From NCBI GenBank assembly GCA_001643675.2, contig LSRY02000014.1:684501-748500 (forward strand): a stretch of 64,000 bases of DNA, given 5' to 3'. Below are positions 11,001 to 21,500 of the stretch, piece by piece; the stretch's first letter is position 1, and each line of letters begins with the position of its first letter. This stretch comes from Monocercomonoides exilis. Lineage: Eukaryota > Preaxostyla > Oxymonadida > Polymastigidae. A program made the position numbers and the translations under genes. The notes under the pieces are model-generated. The model searched no databases, was not told the origin of the DNA, and was given only the letters and a program-made list of their open reading frames with translations.

Positions 11001-14000
11001 TTCCATATATCGCATTAATTCGTGAATAATGGACTTCTCGAAGATCAAACTGAAATTGGCTTTCATTGATCTGCGATGTGATGTTGAAGCATTCAATGAA
11101 AATATCATTCCCCACTTTTGCTGTATTTGCACTGAACTTCATCCCCACAAATGTGAAATTCAATTCTCCTCTTTCCTTTGTTGTTAGATACATTCCTCCT
11201 CCTCTTCCTGTGCTTTCACTGCAGCTGCACTTACTGACTTCGGACTTAATCATCTTCATTGATCCAGACGCACAGAGCGTGAAGACTATTGCTCCTCCTT
11301 TTTCACTTGTTTCTGCTTTGTTATCCGTAATGTTGCTCTCATTCACAATAAAACAAATCTTTTTCTCACTCTTTGACTCCAAAATACTTGCTCCATTGTC
11401 ACTTCTCTTCACTCCTGAAATTGATGACTGGTCAATCTCAATATTTATTCCTTCTTCATCTCCTTCATTTATCTTCAATCTTGGTTCAGATTTCTTTATC
11501 GATAAAACACATCCTCCACTTTCATTTAACGATTCCACTCGAACATTCACAAAATGACAAACAATTCCAGCATCGTGAATGACAAAAATACTGTTTCCAA
11601 CATTGCACGATTCCATCGACAAATCATTCACTTCCACACTTCCTCCAATCACATCCACAAACACACAATCAAATCCATTGTTCATTCCAGTTTCTGAATG
11701 GAATGAACATTCATGTATCACCAAATCTCCATCTCTGTTTGAAATAATTGATTCCACCGAGTTGTCAAAATCAGATGCCAGTTGAAGTTGGATGTTTGAT
11801 AATTCAAGATGTTCATCATTTTCCATGAAATATTCCAGTTGACTTCCAATTGCCTTTTCAAAATTCAATATCGCTTTTATATCTTCTTCTCCCATCTTCA
11901 CACTCTTTTTGATCTGATAATTGGACAGGTCATATGAATCTCGAATGAAAGTTGATCCTTCAATCTGAATTGTTTTATTTCCAGTCCCCTGTTCCATGTT
12001 TTCCATCCCTTTCCACATTGTGAAGCATGGCTCTTCTTCACTTCCACATCTTGCAACATCAAATCCTTCGGATGAGATAAATATCTCAAATGAGCTATAT
12101 GGAACAAGGAACATGAACAAATCCTTTTCTTGATGAAAATCATCACTCCCAACAAACAAATTGTTATCATCTTTCATTGATGAATAATCAAACTTGAGTG
12201 ACTCATTTGTCACAGAAGAATTAAAATCCTTTCCTAAAATGAACACATTCTTTCCAATGGCTGCATTGTTGTTTGCAAATGAAACGTTTTCAAAAAGAAA
12301 TGGCTTCACATTGGAGCAAGCATGGCAATCCAAATACAAGAATCCCCCTTTTCTATTGCTTGATGAAAGCGAACAAAATGACGCATTTGTAGATTTTATA
12401 AACAAATCTTCTCCATTTTTTAATGTCACTCTTGCAATACCTCCTTCACCGCTTCCAGTGTTCACAATATTTGAAAAGTTGCTGTTTTCAAACAAAACAG
12501 AAGAAGCCATTACCAATGGAGATATGATAAACGAACAATCTGCCAAACTGCATCCCTTCAATGTGCAACTTCCAGTGGTTGTTGTTATCAACGAGTATTG
12601 AACAGTATTTGTTGACGACTGAATGTCAAATAAACAGCTTACGAGCTTAAGATTATAACTCGAATAGATTAATGAATTCACACTTGGCGTAAATTGATTT
12701 GGAATCTGCAATGTCAAATATAAGAAGCTGAGTGGCTGAATTGATGAAATAACAGATGATGATGAGGATGCAGAATCTCCAATGATTTTCTTATTAAAAT
12801 GAATAGTCTTGTGTTTAATGGCTTCTCCATCAATCACAAGTGCATCCGTGAAAGAATAAATATCTTCAATTGTCCCTTCATCTTTCACTTTCACTTTCCT
12901 TTCTCCTTCTGCGTCACTTCTGTCAATGTGATCAATTCCACTTTTCATCGATTGGCATGGGAATGTCTCATCTCCGCAACCCAATGTGTCATGCCCACCA
13001 GTCAACACAGACACCTCCATCCACTTCAGTTCAACAAGAAACACTCGAAGATCCATTTCCCCATATTTCCCATCTTCCCCTACAAATGCATTCCCATCCT
13101 CCTTGTAATCTGTGTTAACAATTGCAAAACGCTCTGTATTCACACTGTTCACCAGATTGTTGCTCTTCACAAACATGTTCTTCCCAACTGTTGCTGAGCA
13201 TTCAGAAAACGATGTCGATGAAAGTTGAAATGCTTCTCCATTTGAAGTGCAATCCAAATATATTCCTCCTCCTTTTCCTCCCTCACTCATATTCTCGCAA
13301 ATACATCCAATAAATGAACTCTCTTGAATTGCCATATATCCTCCTTCATACAACACCATCTTCAGTGCTCCTCCTTCTTTGCTCTTCTTTGAAATTGCCC
13401 CTTCTATCTTGGTATCATTTAACACCATTCCAACTCCCATGCTCCCTTCAAACACTACTGCCTTTCCTTCGACTGCTGATCCCCCATCAATATCCAATCT
13501 TTCCATTGTGCAATTCAACAGCTTCACTTTGTATTCCTGTTCATTTATATTTGCTGAGGAAAGTGAAAATGAAAATAACGAGACTGTTGATTTCACATTT
13601 GAAATCGTGACAGAATCCAGTTCAACTATCTTTCCTGTCAATTTGATCAAAGAAAATTCAATTGTGTTTTCCTCCCCTCCAACCACACTCATCTCACAGT
13701 TCTTCATGAACAACTCACCATTTTGAGTGTTTGATTCAATCACTGATGTGATTGTTTTGCTAAAACTTGATAGAATGACAATCCCAATGAACTTCATTTC
13801 AGTGAGTGATAATGATTTTAGAATGCATTCTTCAGATCCACTCACTTCTCTTTGGCATTCGATATTTACAACAACTTCCTGTTTTGCTTTTATATGCATT
13901 TCACTCACATCTGCACATCCAGTAACACACGAATTTGCACATAAAACAATTTCCTGCTTTATATTCTGCGTTCTCTTCAAATGTTCCATCCCAAAATTCA

Positions 14001-17000
14001 CGCTCAAACAAGGCGCTTTCTCCAACCCGCAGTACAATTCATCCACTCCAGATGTTCCATCAACAAACACCGAGTCAGCAAAGTATCCATCGAAGAATAT
14101 GAACAAGTCAACGTTCCAATCTCCAAAAGCCTCTGTTTTGTCATGTCCAACAGCCGAGTTGTCTTTCTGAGTGATGTTTCCCATGAAAGTGAACAAGGGC
14201 TCTTTCACAGAAGCGACAAGGGATTCACACACAAAATACATATCTCTTCCGACACTGGCCTTGTTGGCTGAAAACACGATATTGGTGATGGAAAAGGTTG
14301 TGGATGACACTTGTGAATCATCCTTGTACTCGATCATGAGAGCACCGCCTCTTCCTCCAGAACTTGTATCCTCGCTCACACAGCAGGTGGAGAAGGTGGA
14401 ATCACTCACCGAAAAGGAGTTGGCAGGGGCAGATGAGGCGAATGAGATGCACCCGCCATTGGTGGCAGTCTGTTGGCTCAACTGTTCTGAGTTGATGCTG
14501 GTGATGGTGCAGTTGGCGAGGGAGAGGGAAAGGGCAGGGGAGGTGGCAGAGGAGAGAACACAACTGGCGGGGGAGGCAGTGGATGTGATATCGGTAATGT
14601 TGGAGGAGTTGAGGGTGAGGGGAGCTGTGAGGGAGGTGAGGTGGAAGATGCTTTGGCTATTGAGGGGGAGACTGGTGATTGCTGTGTGGTTGAGGGCAAG
14701 GGAGCCAGCAGTGAGGAAGAAGAGAGGTGTTTTTATTGTTATGGAGGTTGTTCCGGTGATTGTGGTTGTGTTGAGGTTGAGGGAAGGGGAGTTATTGGAG
14801 AGGTGGAAGAGGATGGGAGTGATGGGGTTTGTGGAGTTGTGAGCGATGGCGAGGGTAGAGACTGTGAGGGAGCCCTGAGTTTGTTGGAAGAGGGCAGAAG
14901 AGGCAGATGGATCTGGTGAAGAGGAAGAAGATGATGATGTTTGAGGAATACCATATGAAGAGATAATTGTGGCATCTGTTCCATTTCCGGTGATTATTGT
15001 ATTTGGGGCACTGAATGTGAGTGTCTGAATAGGGACAAATGTTGAAGCGAGGAGGGTGAGGGAGACGTGTTGGAGGAGGGAAATGAAGCTGCTGAGCGCA
15101 TACTCGATGGTGGCACATGGGGTCTGTTCAGGTCTACCACAGGTATCAGCATCTGATCCGCTGTTGGCAACTATTTTGATTGTCGAAATGAGAAGAATCC
15201 AGTGGTTAACAGTCTCATTACCTGCTGTTCCTGCATTCCATATTCTGTTTGTTGGAGTTGTTGAGATGCAATTCTCGAATGGAGATTGAGTGATACTGCT
15301 TCCACTGAAGAACACATCGTTTCCTCTGCCATTAGTGGCGGAGTTTCCATCGAAGAAACAGAATGTGATAATTTTTTCCCCACTCATCCAGGAATAAGTT
15401 GAATGATAATAAATAGCAGCACCCCCATAATTGGCAGAGGCAGTCAATTTATTGTTTACAAACTGGCAATCATTAATCAAAAATTGGCTTGGTTTGTTGC
15501 TTGGAGGAATATTGAATGTTAAAGAACCAGCAGAATCACCACCAGAATTTGCAATGCACTTGCATTTGGAAAACAAGAATTGAGCACTTGTTGACATACT
15601 ACCAATCCCAAAATACCAACAAGTTCCACACCAATTTGTTATTTTACAACTTTCCACTCGGTTTTCTGAGAATGAATAAACAGAATTTGTCCGAGGGCTC
15701 CATATTGATGCTGCTCCTCCATGATCCGCTGAACAACTTGTCAAATTTGATTTTGTGATACTGACTTTCAACAAAGCATTACAAAACAACGATCCACCAT
15801 CTGAATCAGTTGAACAGTTGAAAAACGAGCATGAATTGATTGTGAGATTTGCACTTAAATAGTTGACTTTAAGAGCACCTCCTTGATCACTTTCACTGCT
15901 TGAATCATTCCATTCGCACCATTCAAATATATGGCTGTTCAGATCAAAGGAAGTCAATCTTCCAGGTTTCTTTCTTTGAGATTCAGTTCCAACATGTACA
16001 ATAGCATCATTTGGTAAAAAGCGTGTTTGGTGAAGGAAAGAGGCATTGAATGCAGAAAGAGAAGTGGATGGGCTGTTGATGGAGGGAAGAATAGCACCAT
16101 CGATGGGGTTGTGGGTGCGGATGAAGATGGTCGAGTGGATGGAGACGGTTGAGTGAAGAGAGAAGGAGGGGATTGCATTGTTATTGATGTTGGTGGAGGT
16201 GAAAATGGAAGAAGAGGAAGAGGTGGTTGAGATGAATGAATTGAGTGAGTGTGAAGGAAGGGATGGAAGAGATCGAGGGGATTGGGGAGAGGAGATGTTG
16301 GAGAAGAGGGTGTTTGAGAGATGGAGATTGAGATGGATTTGGAGGTGGGGATGGGATTGGTGATAGATATGGAGAGGGGAAGGGGAAGAGGAAATGGAAG
16401 GGGAAGGGGAAGAGGAAATGGAAAGAGAAGAGGAAGGGGAAGGGGAAGAAAAAGAAGAGGATGAGGATGAGGATGAGAAAGATGAAGGAGATGGGGAAAG
16501 GGAAGGAGATGGAGAAGGGGATGGGGAAGAGAGGGAAGAAGGAGAAAAAAGGAAGGGATTGTGAAGGGAGATGAAAGAGGAGAAAGAGGAGTGGGAGATG
16601 GAGAAGGAGGCGGGGATTGGGGAGTGGGTATCCGGGAGGAGATTGTTTGGGGTGGAGAAGAGGGGGAAGGAGAAGATGGCCAGTTGGTGGATGATGAGGG
16701 AGAAGTTTGTGAGGGTGAGGGAGGCGTGGGCAGAGATGAAAAGTGGAGATTTTGTTGCCTGGTTGACTTGGAAAGTGGAGGAGATAATGGTGGAAGCTGA
16801 GTGGCATTGGGAAGTGAGAAGTGGACAACCAGCGAGAGGGATAATGTTGAGATGTGTCACACACAAGGAGCTGTTGATGATATTTAGACTTGTTTGAATG
16901 CTGCAAATGTAATTGTCAGCAAGTTTTATAACTTTTTCTAATGAATTGTAAAAATTAACGTTACCATCTCCACATATATTTCCAATGCTGATCATGCCGT

Positions 17001-17112
17001 TCTGCATCTCCTCGTTCCATTTTTGTTGAATTTGCCTTTCTGCAAAGCCTTTATCATTACAGCTACTCGAAGCAAGCATCATTAACGATAAAATATTAAA
17101 TGCAGCTTTCAT
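8041..17112 (-). CDS. Giant beta-helix membrane protein with pseudokinase tail
   Basis: A single uninterrupted frame of about 3,023 residues. I start at 17112 because this Met begins a good signal peptide (MKAAFNILSLMMLASSSC); an upstream in-frame ATG at 17196 exists. The ectodomain has a Ser/Pro tract (about residues 180-270). Five beta-helix modules follow, each opening with a CG-x4-PC-x-(S/T) motif near residues 656, 1027, 1376, 1687 and 2071, with many N-glycosylation sequons and GGA/GGG turns typical of right-handed parallel beta-helices. One TM helix spans about 2569-2596, then a charged juxtamembrane stretch. A kinase-fold domain begins near 2744, with RWKAPE near 2881 and an FSIGMMLWE F-helix. 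It lacks a glycine loop, the HRD motif (LRN instead) and DFG, so it should not be catalytic. Probable cell-surface adhesin or receptor; ligand unknown. Paralogue of 46174-58443. Confidence 0.9.
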   Translation of the reverse strand: MKAAFNILSLMMLASSSCNDKGFAERQIQQKWNEEMQNGMISIGNICGDGNVNFYNSLEKVIKLADNYICSIQTSLNIINSSLCVTHLNIIPLAGCPLLTSQCHSASTIISSTFQVNQATKSPLFISAHASLTLTNFSLIIHQLAIFSFPLFSTPNNLLPDTHSPIPASFSISHSSFSSFISLHNPFLFSPSSLSSPSPSPSPSLSPSPSSFSSSSSSSSFSSPSPSSSLSISSSPSPSISSSPSPLHIYHQSHPHLQIHLNLHLSNTLFSNISSPQSPRSLPSLPSHSLNSFISTTSSSSSIFTSTNINNNAIPSFSLHSTVSIHSTIFIRTHNPIDGAILPSINSPSTSLSAFNASFLHQTRFLPNDAIVHVGTESQRKKPGRLTSFDLNSHIFEWCEWNDSSSESDQGGALKVNYLSANLTINSCSFFNCSTDSDGGSLFCNALLKVSITKSNLTSCSADHGGAASIWSPRTNSVYSFSENRVESCKITNWCGTCWYFGIGSMSTSAQFLFSKCKCIANSGGDSAGSLTFNIPPSNKPSQFLINDCQFVNNKLTASANYGGAAIYYHSTYSWMSGEKIITFCFFDGNSATNGRGNDVFFSGSSITQSPFENCISTTPTNRIWNAGTAGNETVNHWILLISTIKIVANSGSDADTCGRPEQTPCATIEYALSSFISLLQHVSLTLLASTFVPIQTLTFSAPNTIITGNGTDATIISSYGIPQTSSSSSSSPDPSASSALFQQTQGSLTVSTLAIAHNSTNPITPILFHLSNNSPSLNLNTTTITGTTSITIKTPLFFLTAGSLALNHTAITSLPLNSQSIFHLTSLTAPLTLNSSNITDITSTASPASCVLSSATSPALSLSLANCTITSINSEQLSQQTATNGGCISFASSAPANSFSVSDSTFSTCCVSEDTSSGGRGGALMIEYKDDSQVSSTTFSITNIVFSANKASVGRDMYFVCESLVASVKEPLFTFMGNITQKDNSAVGHDKTEAFGDWNVDLFIFFDGYFADSVFVDGTSGVDELYCGLEKAPCLSVNFGMEHLKRTQNIKQEIVLCANSCVTGCADVSEMHIKAKQEVVVNIECQREVSGSEECILKSLSLTEMKFIGIVILSSFSKTITSVIESNTQNGELFMKNCEMSVVGGEENTIEFSLIKLTGKIVELDSVTISNVKSTVSLFSFSLSSANINEQEYKVKLLNCTMERLDIDGGSAVEGKAVVFEGSMGVGMVLNDTKIEGAISKKSKEGGALKMVLYEGGYMAIQESSFIGCICENMSEGGKGGGIYLDCTSNGEAFQLSSTSFSECSATVGKNMFVKSNNLVNSVNTERFAIVNTDYKEDGNAFVGEDGKYGEMDLRVFLVELKWMEVSVLTGGHDTLGCGDETFPCQSMKSGIDHIDRSDAEGERKVKVKDEGTIEDIYSFTDALVIDGEAIKHKTIHFNKKIIGDSASSSSSVISSIQPLSFLYLTLQIPNQFTPSVNSLIYSSYNLKLVSCLFDIQSSTNTVQYSLITTTTGSCTLKGCSLADCSFIISPLVMASSVLFENSNFSNIVNTGSGEGGIARVTLKNGEDLFIKSTNASFCSLSSSNRKGGFLYLDCHACSNVKPFLFENVSFANNNAAIGKNVFILGKDFNSSVTNESLKFDYSSMKDDNNLFVGSDDFHQEKDLFMFLVPYSSFEIFISSEGFDVARCGSEEEPCFTMWKGMENMEQGTGNKTIQIEGSTFIRDSYDLSNYQIKKSVKMGEEDIKAILNFEKAIGSQLEYFMENDEHLELSNIQLQLASDFDNSVESIISNRDGDLVIHECSFHSETGMNNGFDCVFVDVIGGSVEVNDLSMESCNVGNSIFVIHDAGIVCHFVNVRVESLNESGGCVLSIKKSEPRLKINEGDEEGINIEIDQSSISGVKRSDNGASILESKSEKKICFIVNESNITDNKAETSEKGGAIVFTLCASGSMKMIKSEVSKCSCSESTGRGGGMYLTTKERGELNFTFVGMKFSANTAKVGNDIFIECFNITSQINESQFQFDLREVHYSRINAIYGRDESDYQSDTDLIGFVTIHQSDTIVVSSVDGSNDRQCGTNTLPCDSIEHGLVHLTSEYVSLLYVDTEGVVGREINLEEMSLSSKSRGLCEVEVKSNIGKTRETLVTTTGTVSLVRVNFVFDSNFISSHESLMSPEGGILEIMNCSFSSKLPVEGVNAAFASIPFHIINMEKGELQIMEFTISNLILHESALCLSSLLPSVIDSLSLCNSTTDTSLIDINECGQLSMEKFHSENISVEGNEESLISCLTMKKTIQLTNCTIGDVSSTTVKGKLMKLEDCTDVSMDSCMFDGSSNKRNEQYLNNEEEEMCRWEGSLVDVVKSSAMMKDTTITNSPVGGIIMSGGSVSIEKGEFLNNNPSIEGYPSLRRNIICSDSVTLNVMSLKGGDGLKDGTSLWMLNDGCNFEGIASERDSSFFIPVLESVEAKEETDRMELTFKGMLLVPCNLSFSVVKSLGEEKEIEKHDFDSNGFLSEREVEGSVAKDLITSCGDEIEVYVHILFGDAESPSSTKSFVLKNKSEPEPNGNGNIMKGDNLTSSLWIIIAMSIVLFVILIGFVVLAIRWRIGKEEIRKYKEIVNDNVRKDPKVFEMVTMEMSPEDQWRRAEREAEKKNEERTKNREYEKKMGHSESSEYLLAENGSTECILEQESDKIKECELEKEKEEETRKRTSSPSVSFTDTETTFIHGEDLCPTTSSMSNLVDAMACSSPFEKLIVDLRDSLFILLHGRNEKKEMAIGTLKEREMTGAQMLFWVANGALHSLEDEEDELPSLRNLSSHIVLLSEHMVICIALHSDCSSFSSDDDDDSSSILSTTIVISASDDDDDEEGDSLPSSAFEESEDKWKECLRWKAPELQVNRKMGATEKSVAFSIGMMLWECMTLQIPFGEYEGEVAGQKIVDGEKPDEMGIEESIVKRVVDECLSSEASKRPTLTEVKKELVGIFPSVTFLVTMTDAIIFEESSEENEKSCESKEREKEGEMEVNEKKGIFEKG
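16275..16610. repeat. Cytosine-free purine-rich tract in the giant gene
   Basis: The plus strand has no C for 336 nt and is mostly G/A (GGGGAAG, GAGGAA and similar units). On the coding minus strand it encodes the Ser/Pro-rich low-complexity part of the ectodomain. Confidence 0.8.
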
Positions 17113-17196
17113 GCTGGAGAAGTGCCAAACCATGGATGTGGATGTGAGGGAAATGGGGTAATATAAAATTCCTGCGCCCCATTTTATTTTCCTCAA

Positions 17197-18526
17197 TTAT
17201 TATTCTTATCAAATTATCGATTTCACAATAAGTTCTCATGATCGGATAATTATTGAAGAAGAAAATTCAAAAGTTAATTGTGGAGGAAGCTTGATGTTTT
17301 TTTTTCTTTCTTTTCTTTCTTTTTTCTACACTGCTTCCTTCATAACGAAATAAAAAACTTTTTGAAACAAAAGTGAAAATATAAAATAATTCTTTTGAAT
17401 TTTTGTTTTCAAATTTTCGCGATGAAAAAATACGTTTATTCTGCAACAAAAAGATAAAGTAAAAGAGAAATTTTCAAAAATTCTATTTTTTCAACTTTTG
17501 AGGGGATTGTGAAAGTGATTTATCATTCTCACTTTTTTTTAGTGTAACCTAACAACACTTTTTTTATCAAAAGTTTTATGAACCGGAAAGTTTTTAAGTA
17601 CCGATTAATTATTTTGAATGTCGATGAAAAACTCACGTTTTTAATTTGTTGGTAAAAGTGGAATTGTATGCTCCAAAGTCCGTCATCCACTTTTTGGCTC
17701 ATGACAGATAAAAACGAAAAAAGTGCAAATTTACAGCAAACGACCACCTAAGGTCCACAGTAAAAAATTGGTTTGAGTGGCTAATTTTAATGAAATAATG
17801 AATTCTGAAGAACAAAAAGAGGGTTTCTATTTTTGGAAATAAACTAATTTTGTCATTGAGTAATTTTCAGAGTTTCTGAAACACTTATTATATTTTCTTT
17901 GATTTTTGATAGTTCACAGCAAGAGAAGCATATTGTTTTAGAAATAAAAACAAAAATTAAAATGAAAAACAACTTTACAAAAAAATAATTTTCTCTCAAA
18001 AAATGATTTTATTTGGAAGAACTCCGTGAAATGAAAAGCATTCCTGAAACAAAAAATGAAAAAATAACCAAAGTAGTTGACAGTTCTCTGTCTTTTTTTA
18101 AAAAAATTAAATGCCAAAATCACGATTGAGATAAATGTTACTTTCCAATAATGAAACCAAAAAACTGAAATACTCTTTCATGAAAAAACCCTCTAACAAC
18201 TGCATTGAGCATCAAGTAACAAAGATGAATGTGTGCGTTCAATCTCAAACTAGAAGATTTAAAAACTCTGAAGAATTTTCATATTGAGATAAATATTATC
18301 TCAATAAAATTAAAATTGAAAAAAGAAAAGGACAAACAAAAATAAAGGAAAAGAAATAGAAACGGAGAGTTTTCAAGGCTCATCGAAAGGAAAATATAAA
18401 AGTTTTGATGAAGATAATAATAATTATTAATTTTACATCATCCATCAAAAAGTGAGTTACATTTCTTTAAAAAAAATGAAATTAACAAACATATTCAAAA
18501 TTATATTTGATTTACAGCTTTCCTCA
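17197..18526. other. Intergenic region, no gene seen
   Basis: 1.3 kb of AT-rich DNA between two minus-strand surface-protein genes. It contains the promoter of the giant gene to the left and the 3' end of the gene to the right. A GATCA core (CGATCA read on the minus strand) lies about 40-45 nt upstream of ATG 17196. Nothing else recognised. Confidence 0.5.
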
Positions 18527-21500
18527 TTAATTCTTCTCATCCGTAAACGACCTGTATTGCCTTCTCTTTTTGTTTTCCACCACACAAACAACAATTATAA
18601 TCATTGCAACTGCAACGATTGCAAATGCACTTACAGATGCAATGATTGCAGTCACTTGACCTTTTGTCAATTTTTTTGGATCTTCTTTCTTTTGCTTGGC
18701 CAAAGTTATATAATCCGTACTCCTTTTTTCTCCTTTTGCTATTCCGCTCTGATACCTCAGGCGACAAACTAATGACGTGTATTCATCACCTTCCAGCAGA
18801 GATGAAGGAATTGTCACTCTCATCTCTGTCTCGTTCACATACTCAGAAACTGGACATTCAATCCACTCCTTCATTTTCCCCACTCTTTTCTCAGATGCTT
18901 CAACTGTAAGTTCACATGGAAACAGATAAGACCCATGAATCACTGCTTGTGCGCCTTTGTTTGATTCTAAAATTCGATCTTTTCCTTTCTCTGATGTCTC
19001 CTTTGCCTTTTTAATCAAAGTTGCATTCTTTAAAACAGGAGTGAAGATATATGAGTCCATATTTTCTGCTGCGTTTCCATACACCTTTCCTTCCACAAGC
19101 ATTCCAAATGGCTTCCCATCCAATCCATCGCTTCCAGCTGCCAAGCTATTGATGAAAATATAATAACTTTCAGACTTGTCCGGAGATCGAATATTGTTTC
19201 GCAGCGATGGAAACTTGTCCCAATTGTTGCCGATCGGATGATTGTTCACAAAGCTGCAGTTGTTCATTGTTAGACGAGAATACGTAGAATAAATCGCACC
19301 TTCGCTGATATCCACAAACGAGCTGTCATTGATGTACAAATGAAACGCTCCATGCACATAAAGCAACCCAGAATTCCATGAACACAGTGGATTATCCTCT
19401 TCTCCTTCTCTATTCATCTGATCGCTGCTTGCAAATGATTCTTTAAATTTCAAAAAGTGGTTCTTTTCTCCTTCTTTGATATTTCCGTATTCATTGCTCT
19501 GTTTGCCATTTGTAATGTTTCCGTTTCTCCCATAAATGACTAGTTGTTTATACGTTTCTGGTCCCTGGCTGGAAACAATCAATCTGTATGGAAGAGCTCT
19601 TCCGTCTCCGCCCTTCACATTTTCTCCTTTCAATCCTGTATACCAAGGCTTGAAAACAACATCGGTTATCTTCAGATCATATTCGGCGTAAATAATATCC
19701 AATGCATCTCCTTTAATGGCATCTGGATACTCGATATCAATGTGCTCAAAACTTATGTAATAATTTCTCATCTCAAACACAGCTATTTCACTATCCGCCT
19801 TCATATTCGATCCAATTTGAAGAATGCCCCGATTCTTCTCTGTGACTGAGAATGAATTTGAAGCTTTGCTAGATCCCTGTTCCCACTCAGATGAAGGTTC
19901 AGATGAAGCCTCAGATGCAGAAGTTAGTGTGACGAACTCGTCAATTAAAAACGGCTTGTCCACAAAGACTCTTCCAATAATATACATCGATACTTCTCCA
20001 TTTTGTATTCCATGTTCGATGGCTGTGCTGATCAGATTGCACGGCCTTTCTTTTCTTCCACAAATCTTGTCGTTGCAAGCCCTCTCTCCTCCAACATAAA
20101 TGTTCTGCGAATGGTACGGCAGTCTGTCCGCTTCGTCGCTCAGAAGATCAACAATATTCATTTCTCCGCCTTTCCTTTCTTCCAGAAGCATCAGATTTGC
20201 ACTTCCATAAATATCTTCCATCTCAAATTCGAAAAATTCTTCTTTTATCTGTTTTCTTCCTATTGGAATTGAAAGATACATATTCTTGCCTCTGTCGGCA
20301 CTGCAATCAGAAAATCTCATCCCGTTCAATTTCAAATTCACTGTTTCTGTTATTTCATCAGAAGTTCGAATAAACAGTGCTCCACCTTTCGATTCTTCGT
20401 TCTGCATTGAATTTCTCCCATTTGAAGCAGTTTTCGGACTTTCGCACGAACAATTAACAAATCTTCCCTTAGAAAAGCTGTAATAATTGTAGTTTCCAAT
20501 CTCCAAATACAGTGCTCCTCCAACTTTATGTTCTGTTGACCTACAGTTTGAAATATTTCCACTGAAAAAGTTAAGCTCTCTGCACTCCGCCAAAATAGTA
20601 AGGATTGACTGTGTTGTGCATGTTGTGGTGATTGTGTCCATGCTCAATCCACACAAATAAACATCTTTCGCAGCTTCCGCCAAGACGATTGCAAAAGAAG
20701 ATGTGAAATGAGAGATAAGCACGTAGTTAAGAGAGAGTTTTCCTATTTTGCATTCAATCAGCACACAGTTCAGCATCTGTTTTGGGTCTGTGCACGAGAT
20801 GTTCACTCGGTAGATGTCAGCAAACGCTCCATTTCCATTACACACAAACAGACTGTTGTCTCTCCCGCTTTGTCTCGTTGTGTCAACTTGCACATCTGCT
20901 CTGGATAGCCGAAAATTCGCATTTTGCAGCACATTAAACAGTCCCTCGCCTGGGTGCACCTTCGCTTCGTCCAGCACTGTTGTGATTCTGATGGCGTTGT
21001 CTTTTCTATTTAGGATTTTGACAAATCTTTCTTCAATCATTATTGGTTCAACGTCGAATTTGTTGCTGTCTTCTGTTGCATACAAAGAAAATTCCCTTCC
21101 TTGCAATACATTATTGACCGCTTGCTTCATCGTCTTGCAAGGTCTCTTTTCCTGTTTGCCGCATTCTTCGCTGTCTTCTCCGTTTATCCCATCGATATCG
21201 ATATCCACTGTATCAAACCGCAGCCAGTCGCTATGAAAAACTATTGTTCCATCTTTCTTTATCGCTCCAATTCGATGTTCTTTTGTCAAACTGAAGGAAT
21301 CTACATCAAAAGGCGATTGATTCATTTCAATTACTCCCTCGCTGCATAATGCGAGATCATTTCCGCATTGTCCTGCTGAATTTTCTTTGAAGAAACAATT
21401 TTTGAATAGAATTTCGTCGATCAGCTTTGCCTCTTTTCCCAAATGTATTGCCATCCCTCCGCCTGTCTTCGCCTTGCATTCCAGAAATGTACCGTTTCTG

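Noticed and set aside
16181-16906. Minus-strand alternative frame rich in Leu/Pro/His/Phe
   Set aside because: Frame-shifted reading of the cytosine-free tract inside the giant gene; composition is forced by base content.
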